A stretch of 64,000 nt of DNA, taken from NCBI GenBank assembly GCA_037974965.1, contig JBBPFI010000001.1, positions 1,984,001 to 2,048,000 on the forward strand. The letters run 5' to 3'. Source of the DNA: Dacryopinax spathularia (taxonomy: Eukaryota > Basidiomycota > Dacrymycetes > Dacrymycetales > Dacrymycetaceae). Within the stretch, counting starts at the first letter, position 1. Every line of letters starts with the position of its first letter. Below, in pieces: positions 1 to 12,406 of the stretch. The position numbers and the translations under genes are program-made. The notes under the pieces were generated by a model. It did not search any database, was not told the DNA's origin, and worked only from the letters and a program-made list of their open reading frames with translations.

Positions 1-3000
1 TCCTCCCGTCACAGTGCACCATGTCTCTCCTCCATTCTCTCAGCACTTACAACAACAATCACCAACCTACCTTCCCCCGTAAAGCGACATGACTTCAGCA
101 ACAGCAGTAGTCTGCCCATCGCCATCCCTTCCTCCATAGCCTATGTTCTTCACCTTTTTTCTTCCTCCGACCATTTTCACCTGCCCCGGCCCACTCAGTG
201 CCTTCCCAGCCAGACCGATGACGTCTCAGGCACGGGCCCATTCAGCGCATGTACGTCAGTCCCATCACCCGGCCCAGGCAAAAGAGGGTCGATCCACGCC
301 GGCTCCCGTTCTTTCCGGACACTTCACATGCCTCTGCCTCTCCATATCCCCCAACCGGCCGTCTTGTCAGGAAGAATTCGAAATTCGAAACGATGGTTCC
401 GAACTTATTCACGCTGGAATGCGGAAGGGAATTGGGGCATTTGACGGGGCGAGACACAATGCCCAAGACCTACCCTTAGACCCCTAATATTTCGCGGGGT
501 GACGGGCTGCGTGAGGCGTGGCATTTATGCCTTACGCACGGCGGCTCCTTTTCCCACAGAAATATGGACCTGCTCTTCGGTTGAAGTCTCTATTGATCCC
601 GCTCTTCTAATCAATATCCTGTTACAGGCTGTATGGTTCGCCCTCCGTAAGCGCTGCTTTGCTATCTACACAGTAATCTCTTGCTGTAGTTACTCGAACA
701 GCAACAGAGAGGACGACGAGAACATGGCAAGGACCCGTGACTTTTAGAAATCCCAACACACCTTCGCGTCGGCGAACGGTTCGATCCATGTTGGCGCGGT
801 GGAGCCAGCCAAATGTCCCGGTTTTCCACCGACATTCCATGCAAACAACCACGCAGCACAACCACAGCCGCTCCAGTCTCCCCAGCAATAACCCATATGG
901 GCCTCGTTACACCACGGATCAAATACCAGGTGGAGCCACGCATTGTCCAGACCTTTACCACGCGTTTCTTTTTTCCTCATTCGCACCTACTCTCGGGGGC
1001 CTGGGACACGAACCCATGAGTTAGATTACCACGACGGGAACGGGAATGCCTTTTTCTTGGGAGGGTGATGTCACCATGCAGTACGTGGCACGCCGAACTG
1101 AGATCGTTGGGGATCCGAACGGAGAACGGGTGAGACAGGGGAAGAAAGGAAGGAAGGAAGGAAGGGTGGAGCCGTCTCCGTTCCGAGTGTGAGGATGGAT
1201 GGTGACATGCCGAGGAATGGGAGATCTGAAATTGTCAAGTCGGAATTACGTGACTCGACAGGGAGAAGGAGGAGAACGGTCGTTCTAGCATGTTCACACT
1301 GTATGCCTACGAGGGCGAGAGGGTGAGCGCGTCTGGACTTGGGAAAGTTGGGAGTCAGACGGGCTTGAGGAGCGAGAGGAGCATTTTGCCACCCCTCGCT
1401 GAACACTCTTGCTACTTGTTCGTCTCACAGTGCAGTATGACTATTACTATGAGCATACATCGAGGAAAGCCTCGCGACAAGACCAAGCTCAGCCGCAGTG
1501 TATACTGAAGGGATATGGCCCGGACGGGCAGCACGAACCCTTGAAACGTGGGAACTGGCAAGCTTTCTGACGATAACGGAACCGTCGACCACTACTGAGC
1601 CACCCTGCCGACGCCGTCCTTAGCGGGCTGTGACCACCTTACAAGTCTTCTCACGACCACCTCTCTCAGGCTCTCTGGCTCTCCTTGATGTCCTTGTCCC
1701 TCCGCGTTGGCCGTTCGAGAGATGATTCATACGAACAAAGCCAGCCCGAACACGCTTGGGCCGAGCGAAGATCGGTGGTTAAAGCGTCCACCGACGACCG
1801 ACGCTCGCAGGTATGTCCTCCTTGACCAAAGAGGGCCGTTCAGGCTGACGCTATAAGGCTCTTAACCATGCGTTAGGACGGAGCGATAATTCTTGGTTGA
1901 CTACCTGCAGGGCCTCAGCAGGTCAGCCAAGGCGATCTGATCGTTACATACAGCTCGACACCCAGGCATCTGACCCGTCGCGGCCTACGCCCAGAACCCA
2001 TGTCCAACGCTTGGTCGACCGGACGACTCACTTGTACAACCAGAAGCCCGGAGTCGCAACCAGCACATGCATTCGCTCCATCCGAAGAGTCGTTCATCCT
2101 ATCGCTGACCATGAACCATCCCGACATCGTCCTCAAGTGGTCATGACACAACGCTCGTTCCGTCCGACTTTCCCGACCTAGCAAGCGGCTCACTGTCTCC
2201 AGAGTGCAGACCTCTCAACACATTCACGAGATCCTGGCTGCCTGATCTGAACGCCACGGCGTGCCCGTTGGCACCAGACAAGATGCAAGCTGACTTACGG
2301 ATACGGTCGGAGGCTTGGCATACGCCCGGGGCAGGTCATCTGCCTGACGTGCCGGAGCCCGCGCTGTTGTCTCGAACCCCGACGGTCCACCGATGTCCAT
2401 GACTACTTCGATGACCAGCAGCAACAGCGCTCTGTCGGGCAAATGGCCGTCTCCGTGGTCATGTGAGCGCGCGAGCCTCCCGTCCCCCTCTTTGGACACG
2501 AGCCATAGAGCAAGCTCACGAGCAGAGCCTGGTTCGGTCCTCGCGCACTTCTTACCATGCGATGACCATCTCTGCACAGTCATATCAGCTCATGGTCCAC
2601 CATCAGGTATTGCAGCCAAGTCGATCCATGCCAAAAGCGCGTAAGGTGAACATGGCTTCGCGCTGACCTAAGTCCGATCGCAAGGATGCGACTTGTCGTC
2701 TTCGACCTTCCGGGCGACACAACGGAACGCTGCATACCATAAGGCTGCGTCTACTTCGGTTCCATGAGCACCGCATCCCGTCCAATGTGAATATCGGGAG
2801 ATGGCGTACGAGATATTATCCACGCGCCCGTCCATATCATCGGGTTCCCCAGCGCTCCTCCGCAAAGGCTCACAAACAGTCGCGCCATTGTTTCGGACGT
2901 CGTCACTCCACCGTCACACCACGGTCAGGAAAGGAATGTTATTCCCGGGGGCGGTACGTGCAAGTGCCAGAGATCAGGCGTGCTCTCCAGCCTTTGGGCC

Positions 3001-3400
3001 GGCTCACGGGCTGCTGCCGAGAGACACGAAAAAGGCGCCTTTTCGCACTCGAGGGGCAGTCCTTGTCCCTGCTTGTTCTCCACGGTCCCATGCGTCGGCC
3101 TTGGTCAAAGCCCACACCCTTCGCGATGCTGGACGTTTCCAAAAGAAGTAATTCGCTGGCCTTTACCGGGGAACACCATCAAGCACATGGTGGTTGTACG
3201 GGTCTAAGGGTCACCTACCCTGAGAGAAGATACAAACTAACAAAGGTGTTTCGGCGTCCAAGCGCCACAAGGCCCTTTGTAGACCCTGAGGACTATTACT
3301 TGTTAGTGAACGAACAGTTATCATTTATCAATAGTTAACGTAGTTATGGAAACAACAACAGCGAGCTCTGGCTCTTTTTCAGTACAGAGGTTCTTCTTTC
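1..3400. other. Stretch without a supported gene
   Basis: Both strands were read here. The open frames are short, overlap in several frames and match no family I know. Between about 2080 and 2650 some frames have a protein-like composition but are broken every 30-60 codons, so this may be decayed coding or mobile sequence; that is a guess. A run of GAAG-type repeats lies at 1141-1168. No TATA-led start or intron chain could be assembled. Confidence 0.4.
1141..1168. repeat. GGAA/GAAG microsatellite
   Basis: A short purine tract made of about five tandem GGAA units lies in non-coding DNA. It is a simple-sequence repeat with no visible link to a gene. Confidence 0.7.
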
Positions 3401-5511
3401 TTACTCATCATCGTCATCGTCTTCTGACTCGTTGTTGTCGTTGGCTGCGGAGGCGTCCAGGCCAGAAGTGGCTTTCTCAGCGCCATGGCCGGAGGCGACG
3501 TCGCCAGGCGTAGCAAGCCCAGTCTCAACCTCAGAAGCGTCCTCGTCCTCATTATCGGAGATGGTCTCCTTGCTCTTCACGATCGGCCGCCCACCCGCCG
3601 GTGGGCGTATGATCGCGCTCGCAAGCGGGAGCGACTTCTTTTCTTTCAAGATCGTGATGAGTTCGCGGAAGGGCATGGTTTCGCCATTCTTGACACCTCG
3701 CTTCATGCGGAACCATCGCCGCTGCAGCTGATGTGCGCTCCAGAGGTTCCAGTCCGAGTCGGCTATCAGTTTCCAGTCGATCTCGCTGTCGTGGGAAATG
3801 TCGAGGGATGCGATCCTAGAACAGCTGTCAGTCCAATGACCCCTAGAAGGTTGGCGCACCACCTACTTTTGAACCAGGATATATGCGTCCTGGCCAGACC
3901 AACGAGGCTTATTGCCCTGGTTCTTCACTCGCTTGTTCAGCGCATCCGTCCACTTAATGCGACACTGCTGGCGCGTTCTCCGATTGCCCATCCGCTCGCT
4001 GACGATCCCCCAGAAGATATCGTTCTCCGCATTCTTGCCCTGGTCCGTAGTGAGCTCTCGTACGATCCGCGTGAGCTGCTCTTCTTCCTCTTCGGTCCAG
4101 TGGCCGAATACTCGGGACTCGCGGTGCTGGATATGGTTGCGGAACCGGTCACGGCAGTCGGAGGACATGCGTCCGACTTTTTCCGATATTCGTTCCCATT
4201 GCTGACCGTACTCGGCTACAGCACTGATAGAAAGGATTAGTGGGTCTGGACCGAGGCTAGAATTGTGGGCATCACTCACGCTCTTAAGGCCGCATCCTCT
4301 TCTGGCGACCACTTCCCGAGGCGCTTGAGAGGGTGCCAAGTCCGCCGCACATGATGATACACGGCAATGATGGGTCGCTGCGGGACAGACATGGCTAGTA
4401 GACGAAAGTCAGAAGTCGTCACGGAACGCAGAGCGCATACACGCACTGATCTCCGACCAGAACGTCGAGTTCGCCTCTCTCGCCTTCTTCCCTTTGGCGA
4501 AAATGACATCGCGTAACGCATCGACGCTCATGTTTCGCTGTATGCGGTATTGCTCGAGTGCGTTCTTGATCAACTCCTCTTCAACCGTGCTAAACTTGCC
4601 CTTCTTGTACTGCAGGCCTGGTCTGAGGTAAGCATCATAGCTTTTGGGACGCATATATGGAGCAGCTTACCGTGGCTCACGACCAGCTCGGCCAGTTTAG
4701 TCGGGTTCAGCCACTTCGTAGCCAGCAACGTTGCATGATCCATCCCGTCATACTCTTGCGAGGAAGCAGCAGTCCTTTGTAGTGCACCGCCGACACCGGC
4801 AACAGCCTTCCTATGTTCCCCATTCGTGCTTCTCTGGGCGGCCGGCTGGGAAGGAGCGGTCGCGGTACGGCCAGGAGCCGGAGCAGCCGGAGCGGCTGGC
4901 GGGGGAGCGAGATCCCCGCTTATGGCCCGCAGAGAACTTGCGAATTTGCTGAGATCAATCTGCTGAAGCGCACGGATGAGGTCGCTGCTGTTGGTTCCTG
5001 GAGGGATCGGCATCGGCGGGACACCAACATTGAAGAATGAAGGTGGCAGGAGGTCCTCTACTGGCGGCGCAGATGGAACAGAGCTTTCCATCTCCCACGG
5101 TGGGCGGATGAACTGGGAAGAATCCAGGTATTCATCGTAAGGCGGAGAGTTGGGGGCAGCCGGTGGTGGTGGTACAGGAGCGAACGTCGGTATTGGAGGG
5201 ACGGCCCGCTCCTTCCCCTTGTCCTTCTTCTGCTTTCCAGCGTCTCCTCCATTGCCCAAGTTCTCATCCCCATCCCTGTTCTTCTTCTTCTTCTTTTTCT
5301 TCCTGACCTCGCCCTCTCCTACCCCGCCTTTCGGACCCTCCTCATCCTCCTCACGTCTCCGCTTCTGTTGTAGACCCGTGCTGCCCGTAACGCCATTCAC
5401 GCTAGCGTTGATATCGGCAATCGCATTTTGCAGAACCCGTTCAAAGTCAGGAGTGATACCCGCTATTGGATTAGACAGAGTGGCCGTAGCACTCTGGGTG
5501 TGATGCGGCAT
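3401..5511 (-). CDS. Myb/SANT DNA-binding protein, Reb1/TTF-I type
   Basis: Five exons on the minus strand: 5511-4671, 4617-4447, 4394-4280, 4223-3867 and 3815-3401. The introns are 50-56 bases and the joined frame gives 632 residues. The first ~270 residues are disordered and charged, with a nine-lysine run that could be a nuclear signal. Residues from about 275 hold the segment GLQYKKGKFS and then tandem Myb/SANT repeats with spaced tryptophans (KRLGKWSPEEDAAL; SRVFGHWTEEEEEQL; KPRWSGQDAYILV). The tail is acidic. This layout matches fungal Reb1/Nsi1 and animal TTF-I, which bind rDNA terminators, stop RNA polymerase I and block replication forks. The family is well supported; the rDNA role is inferred. 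It is divergent from the next gene across ~430 bases. Confidence 0.85.
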
Positions 5512-5938
5512 GGGCGACGGTGGCCCGCTTCGACCCGGGGTAGTTTGCTTAGGGGCGGACCTGTTGATGAGGGCAAGCTGCGACCTGCACTTTTCGAGGA
5601 GAGGGACTCAAAGCCATCAGCGGAAGGTAATTTTGTCGCGTGGTCGGAAGCAGTCATTACAGAAGCACAGTTTCCCCTACATAGCCCTACATAGAGCTAG
5701 TTGGGCGCTGTGGGGATACGGACACATACTTCGAGCGAGTAGTAGTCTGTCAGAAGTAGTAGTACTTAATCGGCGGGCCAGCTCGTATCGACATTTGAAA
5801 TCATATCATAAGGTATATGATGGCCTAAGTATGAGTGTAACGACTTCGTCGGGCAATCTGCATCGATTCGCAACGCGACCTACATTCACTGTTCGTTGGT
5901 GTAGCGCGCGTTTGACCCTGTCTCCCTTACCATTAACT

Positions 5939-6593
5939 ATGCAACCCATGTCTGCTCGATTAGCCCGGGCAGCTGTCTCTCTACGTTCCGCACACCGTCC
6001 AATTCTGCGCACAGTGAACGTACGGCCACACGCCCCCCTTTTAGCCCGAGCGCAAAGCAACGCACTAGAAAACATCCTCTCCCCCTCCGCCTCGGCGCTC
6101 GGAGTATCGAGCATCACCTCAAACGGGCTTGAGCTAACCGACGGGCTGGTCCTGCGAGGGCCCGCGATCCTCCTGAATGGCAAAGCGTTTCTGTGGGACC
6201 CGCCGCCGGTAGGCGGCGGGTGGGCGGGGTGGAACAAGGACGTGTGGAAGCTGTTTGAGCTTGTTGCTCCGCGCCCCGGTACGCTGAGTCGAGCCTCAGA
6301 CCATGGCTGATGAGTCTGACCGGTAGACCAGAAATCCTGTTATTTGGAACGGGAAGGAGTATGACTCTCCCTCCACCGAGTGTACGAACACACCTGAACG
6401 AACTGGGCATTCAGCTCGACTTCATGGATACCGTGCGTCAGTCTACTCTGCTCAGTCTCGCTCTTTGCTTATGGGTCCTTAGAGAAACGCTTGCTCCACT
6501 TACAACCTCTTGCTCGAAGAAGGCCGGCGGGTTGCGGCAGCTCTGATGCCTATCGACAAACACGTACCATGGTCGGCCATCCCGAAGGAGTGA
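5939..6593 (+). CDS. NDUFAF3: Mitochondrial complex I assembly factor, NDUFAF3/DUF498 family
   Basis: Three exons (5939-6278, 6332-6432, 6483-6593) encode 183 residues. A second in-frame ATG at 5948 would cost only three residues. The N-terminus is rich in Arg, Ala and Ser with no acids, as expected for a mitochondrial targeting peptide. The body carries the Mth938-like fold signatures: a hydrophobic strand ending PEILLFGTGR, then the conserved DT-N-A-C-STYN-LL-EEGR stretch (compare DTPNACATFN in the human protein). NDUFAF3 acts with NDUFAF4 in early assembly of respiratory complex I. The two introns fall between conserved blocks, and the last one restores the DTRNAC sequence exactly, which supports the model. 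Confidence 0.88.
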
Positions 6594-6869
6594 AATACCG
6601 GAGTTGACCAGCGAAACGGCCTACCCCTTTTGCGAACGCCTGGAAAACTCCTCATCGCACTGCTCCATTTCTGTATCAGTAGCACGCTCCGACTGTCTAC
6701 TTCACTATCCTAGCTGAGCGGGCAAGGGACATACTGACAAAACCGGTGTCCATTAATGCAATCATGAACGAACAATACAATCAGGAGATATAAACAATGT
6801 CTGGTATCCTGCATCCCACCCTCCACCCCAAGCTCGCCCACTCCGTCTCGACAACACCATTGTGATCAC

Positions 6870-8847
6870 TTACAGGAAATTGGCCAGCTTGCTAGCTGCC
6901 TCCTTCGGGTCTAAGCGAGGCTTTTCGATCTGCACGCTCCGCGCCAACTGGCTCGCCCGGCTGCTGCCTGGTCGTTGTGGGCCGTTGAGCGGGTCTGTGG
7001 CGGATGCTGCGGTTGGTAGAGGGGAGTAGATTGGCTGGGTCGGTGTGGGCTGCTGTGAGGTAAACTGGCCAGACAACGGACCCGTCTGACTGCCACTAGC
7101 AGGGTAAGGTGGCCGAGCCTGTGCAGCTGATGTAGGCGGTAAGGGCGCAGTCTGCGGCACAGAGGACGAAGGACGAGAAACTGCCGGAAGCCCGCCGTTC
7201 ACTGGTGGCGCGCTGACCGGTGCCGGTGGCTGCTTCTTCGTTATTGCCCGCAAATCGGGTCGCAGCGCCTCCAACTCGCGCAGGATCTGTCTCTCGTACA
7301 TGATGTTGGCTCTGGCGTGTTCAGCCAGGGACATCGTCACGTCTTCGTGCGCGTGTCGGGAGTGTGTGGCTAGCGCCTTGTGCAAGTTCTGGCCCATTCC
7401 GTGTACGCGCTTCGATAGGATTTCTTCTTGCTTCATTGCCTGTTCCTTCCATCAGAATCCACGATAACAATCTCTCGAAAGTAGGGAACACACCTCATCG
7501 AGCTCCTCCACCGCCTCGTCCACCTTGTCGGGTCGGATATTCGAGCTCGCCTTCAACCGCTCTATAGCTCGTCGCTTGGCGATGGTGTTCTTCACAGCGG
7601 TCTGATACTCCTCAAGCACCTGTGTTCTCTGCACGAGCGTCTCCTTCGCAGACCTGGCGTTCAGCCCTTGGTAGCCAAGCGAGTCTCCAAGTATGACAGT
7701 CTCGGCGGTAGCCTAGCTGGGCATGAGTACATTACCAGCATAACATGGATATATGCGCACCTCCGCATTGATGATGTCCCCCGATGTATGCAAGACTCTG
7801 CCAAACTTCCTCTCTGCTGTCGCAAGCCCTTGATGTTGCTCAGCGGTAGCAACACTTATGAGCTTATTACCGAGTTCGGAATAAGCATTCGCCAGTGCTG
7901 TGCAACCATTAGCAAAGACAGCAGAATAAGATGTGCGCACGCACATCTCTTTGCTTTGCTGAGCTTATCCATCGCTTTGGCTGTCTCGGAGAACTGCATC
8001 TCCAGACGGGTAAGGTCAAGCCGAGCATTCGCAAGATCCTTATCCTCGTCCGGCACGTTTCGTCGGAGGATGGATAATGCGCCACCAGTCGACTTCTTCT
8101 TGATCCTTACATTTGGCTGATACTGGGCACGGAATGAGTCCCACGAGGATGGAGTGTTGTGATGAAACTTACCCCAAAGTCAGACTCGATGAATGATCGC
8201 AGCTCTTCATCCTGGAGAATAACAGGGTCTTCGCATATCCGCGATATCCACTTCTGCAAGGAGAGCTTGACTAGGCGGTCATCTAAAAACAGAACATGCA
8301 TAAGTCTATGTAACGGGTCGAACACAGTGTGGACGGACTGACCCTCTTCATCCGACGGCGCAGAAGTGGTTGCTAATGGGAGGGCAGGCACGATTGTTTG
8401 TGGACAGCTCAGGATGATCGTCTCTGCAAAACGCTGGAACTCGGCATATGACCGCGATATATTCCGGTATGTTTGGCCGTTGAAGTTCGGGAGATTGGTC
8501 TGCCATATTGTAAGTGCTTGTTACGGTCGCGTGACCCACAGAATGAGATGCACCTGCGCATCCAGCCGGATGAGGATATCCTTTCGGTTTCTGTCCAGCG
8601 CAGTGATCTTGACTCTCAGATATTTGTCGGACCTCTCCAGCCTTGTGCCATTTACAGCACTGTTTTGTGGTGTGATGAGTCCAGGTTCAGGCTGGCCATA
8701 TATTTGCGGCGTCTTGTCCGGCGTTTGAGGTGCTGGTGGCAACGCGTTGGCACGCCTGGGTGTTTCCGGACTGGGGGAACGTGACGGTGTCGGACTTCCC
8801 CAGGCTGGCGCTGCGGCCTCGCCACCCAGCGGGTCGTACATAGACAT
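6870..8847 (-). CDS. VPS17: Retromer sorting nexin Vps17 (PX-BAR)
   Basis: Seven exons (8847-8554, 8499-8343, 8282-8173, 8122-7945, 7897-7761, 7712-7494, 7439-6870) give 554 residues. A proline-rich N-terminus is followed by a PX domain (about 70-190: KITALDRNRKDILIR, TNLPNFNGQTYRN, QTIVPALP) and then a long helical BAR-type region with the motifs NAYSELGNKL and ERKFGRVLHTSGD. The C-terminal ~120 residues are Pro/Ser-rich and disordered. Vps17 pairs with Vps5 to form the membrane-bending half of retromer, which returns cargo receptors from endosomes to the Golgi. The start at 8847 (MSMYDPL) is preferred; an upstream ATG near 8990 could add ~30 residues through an extra intron, which cannot be excluded. 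Confidence 0.9.
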
Positions 8848-9243
8848 GATAGATGGAAGTTGTCGATGGGGAGAAATGCGGCGATGAGCTCACACTGCGG
8901 CGCGGTGTGGACGGCGAGATGGGCGACGTACGCAACGAGGGGTCCATTGCTCCCGTTGCCGGCATCGCCTTCCTATTCTGTCGCGTCATCCTGTAACTTC
9001 CTAGTTGAGCGCTAACTGTCAAGCTGAGTATCCTTTGTTTCATCCTGGCAGCTCCAAAAACACCTTCACCATGGCCTTGAGCGACCTTAAGCATGAACAA
9101 CACACATGGATCAATTACAGGATGATATAGTAACGAGAGACTAAAGAAGGTATTCAACATCGAAAGCAAGACACAAAAAGTTGGCAGTATGACATTGTCC
9201 TGGCACCCTGCCAACCTCCTTCTCTTGATCGCCTTCCGGAGGG

Positions 9244-10041
9244 TCAGGCCGAGACACCCCTGCTGCCCAGACCACAACGCAACCTCTTCAGCCAATTGGG
9301 CGACTCGAGCTGCTCTAGCATCTCCAGGATAGCCTCCACATCATGGTCGATCAAGGCCCTTACGGGCTCGGTGGCCTCGGCGACCGTCGGATGATTGGCC
9401 GCCCAGTGGTCTTCAAACATAGGCTGGAGGAGGCCGTCCATCGAGTGCAAGACCACCAAGGAAAACCACCTCATCGGGCAGCCTCGAGCTGCAACTCGCT
9501 CGGCACCATAATTGTTGACTGTGGTGAGCAACTCAGCGAACCTCTTGAGCGAGAGAGTGGAAGGCGGTGCATAGTGAATAGCGGCGATCGACTTCACTCC
9601 GTCGCAGTCGAACATCTTCTCGTTCAGCGTCCACATGTGCATCATCGTAACCTGCTTGATCTCAAACGCTCTATTCGACCCCATCTCGCATTCGAGCGCG
9701 AAGTCCACCCGAGGGAAACCATGCACGCCAATTTGGGCAATGAGAATGTTGTTCCCACTGAGTTCCTTCTCGTACCAATGCAGTTGGGCGATGTAGCACT
9801 GCCTGGATTTCGGGTCGCGGATGAGGGAGGGGAGGAGGTCGGCGGTTGGGTTGCGTGAGATGTAACCGGTTTGTTCGGTTTGCGGCGTGCAGGAGCGGAG
9901 GAAGAGAGATGGGTAGGCAGGGTTCCAGGGCATGCGGTTTTGCAGCGCTGAGGGAATGGCCGGCTTTTTGGCGGAGAACGCGGCCTTGAGGAGTGGTTGC
10001 ATGCTGGGCGGTTGCACGTGTCTGGTACGAAAAGGTTTCAT
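9244..10041 (-). CDS. Unrecognised protein, 265 residues
   Basis: A single open frame of 265 codons has clear protein character: short hydrophobic strands (NNILIAQIGVHGF; WFSLVVLH), alternating charged helices, few low-complexity runs and an even spread of Trp and Cys. I do not recognise the family. The N-terminal ~35 residues are basic and could be a mitochondrial presequence. A TATA-like element on the minus strand at 10155-10150 lies ~110 bases before the chosen ATG, a spacing close to that of other genes here. An alternative model starts at the ATG overlapping that element and splices an ~80-base intron to the downstream Met-Gln-Pro-Leu. No neighbour suggests a role. Confidence 0.6.
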   Translation of the reverse strand: MKPFRTRHVQPPSMQPLLKAAFSAKKPAIPSALQNRMPWNPAYPSLFLRSCTPQTEQTGYISRNPTADLLPSLIRDPKSRQCYIAQLHWYEKELSGNNILIAQIGVHGFPRVDFALECEMGSNRAFEIKQVTMMHMWTLNEKMFDCDGVKSIAAIHYAPPSTLSLKRFAELLTTVNNYGAERVAARGCPMRWFSLVVLHSMDGLLQPMFEDHWAANHPTVAEATEPVRALIDHDVEAILEMLEQLESPNWLKRLRCGLGSRGVSA

Positions 10042-10155
10042 CAGTTCTTGGGCGGGCTTGTCAGAAAAGAGTGCTCGACATACCAGGAGATTGTGTACTG
10101 CAAAGACTGGAGAAAATGATATGCAACGGGAGCTCTGAAGAGCGCCATGTTTATA

Positions 10156-12406
10156 CTACACCTGTATTGTGGCGGCGAAAGTGGTAACAGAAAAATTCTG
10201 ACAGCTTGGTGGTTGTATCTCATCGATGGATCGTGGTAAGTGGGGACTTTGCCTGATTTTGTGCAATGTGGACAGTCACGTAGCCTGGGCAAGCTTGAAC
10301 GCACGGCGCGAGGAAGGAGTGTGGCGAAAGGCGAGTGAAGCACCCCATAGTTGGAGGAGTCGGACACGTTTCCGATTGCATTTCATGCCAACGCGGTTTA
10401 TGAAAACGGAACGGGCCAACGTAAAGTATCTCACCGGCGGACATCTCCACCGGCCCGGCAGGATGTAAAGTGTGGCAATAATTCTTGGTAATTGATTTTG
10501 GATCCATGCAACGTGTATTTACAATAAAAAGTGCGCCTTAAGCAGCTCAACAACAGATCGTGTATAAATAACGGTATTTCACACCAGCGCCATGGCCAGT
10601 TGAGTGAAACTGTGAAGCGAGGGGGTAGGGATCCCGAGTGCGAAAGAAAGTGGTTTGAAGATAAAGGATGGAGGAGAGGCGATTAGTCCAACGTAGTCGG
10701 CAGAAAGGGGAAGGGAGGTGGGGTCATAATTGGTCTTGATACTTGATTTGGTGTGTTTCGTTTTTCCATAACCCGTGCGCCGTCCTGTGTTTTGCGTTAG
10801 CTCCGGTAAAAGGAGACATGAGACGGAGGGATGGGGAACAAGGGCAGGACGTACATATTTACAGATTTGTGGCGCCGGGTCGTCATAATATAGGAATAGG
10901 AGTAGTGGAAATGGAGGAAGGAGGGTCGTTTCGCGGCGTGTTCGCGCGCAGTCGAGACCTGTTGATGTGTGGTTGATGGCGTGTTATAGGCTAAGAAGAA
11001 GGGGTTCGCGTGAGGTTGTTCGAGTGAATACTTTATGCATATGTGGTGTGTGCCGTAAGCGGCATCTGAAAAACGTGGTGGTGCTTGTGTAGTGAGGCAG
11101 ACTGTCTGCGGTTTGTGGTGAGTTCACGTTCTGCAATTAATGGGGCGGTACGTACCGAGTGGGAAAGTGGAAAAGGTCTGTGTCAATTAGTGGCGGACAT
11201 TGAGTTAGGCTGGGCGAAAAGGTTGGTTGCATAATTAATGGATGTCGCAGCGTGTCGTGTAAATCGTGCGTCTTCCTCAAGTAAGAGGATGGAAAGTCGT
11301 AGCAGGAGAAACAGATGGAAAGAAGGACATCGCCCCCCGCCGCATCATTGCGGAGTGGGTCGGTGCCGTCCACCTTCACCCCGGCCAGAGCGCTTATATA
11401 CCCAGAAAAGCCAATAGCAGCCGATCACCAAGGATCGAGACAAGCCTCACAGTCTGCGTGCGTAGCAGGAGACGAACGTGGCGAGAGAGTCTCAGACCAG
11501 CCTTCCGGGCCAGGAGGGGAAGGAAGGGGGGAGGAGGCGAGCCCCTTATGCGCGGAGAAGTTTCGGCACAATTGGCTGACCGCGAGCCGAACCGAGCAAT
11601 AGGGCAGAAATCGAAGCAATAACTTGGTGCGCTAGCCCTTGTAAACAAAGGTGGCGGGGAATAGGCGGAATGATCGTAGAGCCGGTGGCGGGGAATAGGC
11701 GGAATGATCGTAGAGCGCGGTTGCGGGTTGCGCTACAGGAGGCGGAAGGCGGGTAGGCAGAGCAAGCCCAGGTGAGACACCAGTAAAGGGGACGGCTGTC
11801 CAGCTACTAGCCACCTCGGCCAAGAGAAGCGAGATCCAGTACAGTAGTAGTCACACATACGGTCTATTTCCTTCGGCGAAGCAGAGTATTGGGATTTGCT
11901 TGAAGTATAGTGGGCTGGGCCGGCATATCCATCCCTCCACACGAAGATGACCCGCAAGCCGGTGCTACGTCACCTTCCGGCCTCGGGCATTCCAGTTGCG
12001 CTGCCATAGCCCTTATTCCAGCCGAAGATCAACAGAGCATCAAACACTGATAAAAAAAAAACAGAGGCGACAGTACAGACAATAGACAATCAGCTTGATA
12101 TCTGATAGAGAAGAAGGATGATGGGTGGTCGCTTCCCCACGCCCGGCGGGATCTTTCCAGAACTGCCGGTGACGGTGACGAGTGCATCGCCCGTCTCCTC
12201 GTCCTTTGCCACACAGTGTAGGCATATACAACCCCTGACACGCGGCGACTTTGTATTGTTACGAGTTCTTTGTATACGTCTACGCCCGCCTATATATCTG
12301 CTTGTACTCTGTCTATCTCCTCTCTGCTAAGTAGCTGCCTGCGGCACCTCACCACCACCGCTACGCACCATTCCACAACAAGCGTCCACCGAACAAGGCA
12401 GCCAAG
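10156..12406. other. Gene-poor stretch of ~2.25 kb
   Basis: No open frame here has a convincing composition, and no intron chain could be built on either strand. The segment holds a 33-base tandem duplication at 11650-11716, purine-rich tracts between 10620 and 10920, and near its right end the likely promoter of the following gene. Long UTRs or a non-coding RNA could lie here, but nothing in the sequence proves it. Confidence 0.5.
11650..11716. repeat. Tandem duplication, 33-base unit
   Basis: Two copies of a 33-base unit beginning GGTGGCGGGGAATAGG sit side by side, separated by one base. The copies are identical by eye, so the duplication is recent. They lie in non-coding DNA. Confidence 0.9.

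Noticed and set aside
1800-2700. Possible decayed retroelement
   Set aside because: No terminal repeats, no recognisable protease, polymerase or integrase motif; left as unexplained sequence.
2787-3338. Plus-strand open frame of 183 codons
   Set aside because: Arg/Ser-rich with no domain, overlapped by other frames of similar quality; not enough to call a gene.
3485-4240. Plus-strand open frame of 251 codons
   Set aside because: It lies opposite the Reb1-like exons, whose Myb repeats and phased introns are clear; the composition is that of an antisense shadow.
8848-8995. Upstream extra exon for VPS17
   Set aside because: An ATG near 8990 can be spliced in phase into the gene, but the internal start MSMYDPL is simpler and no sequence evidence decides between them.
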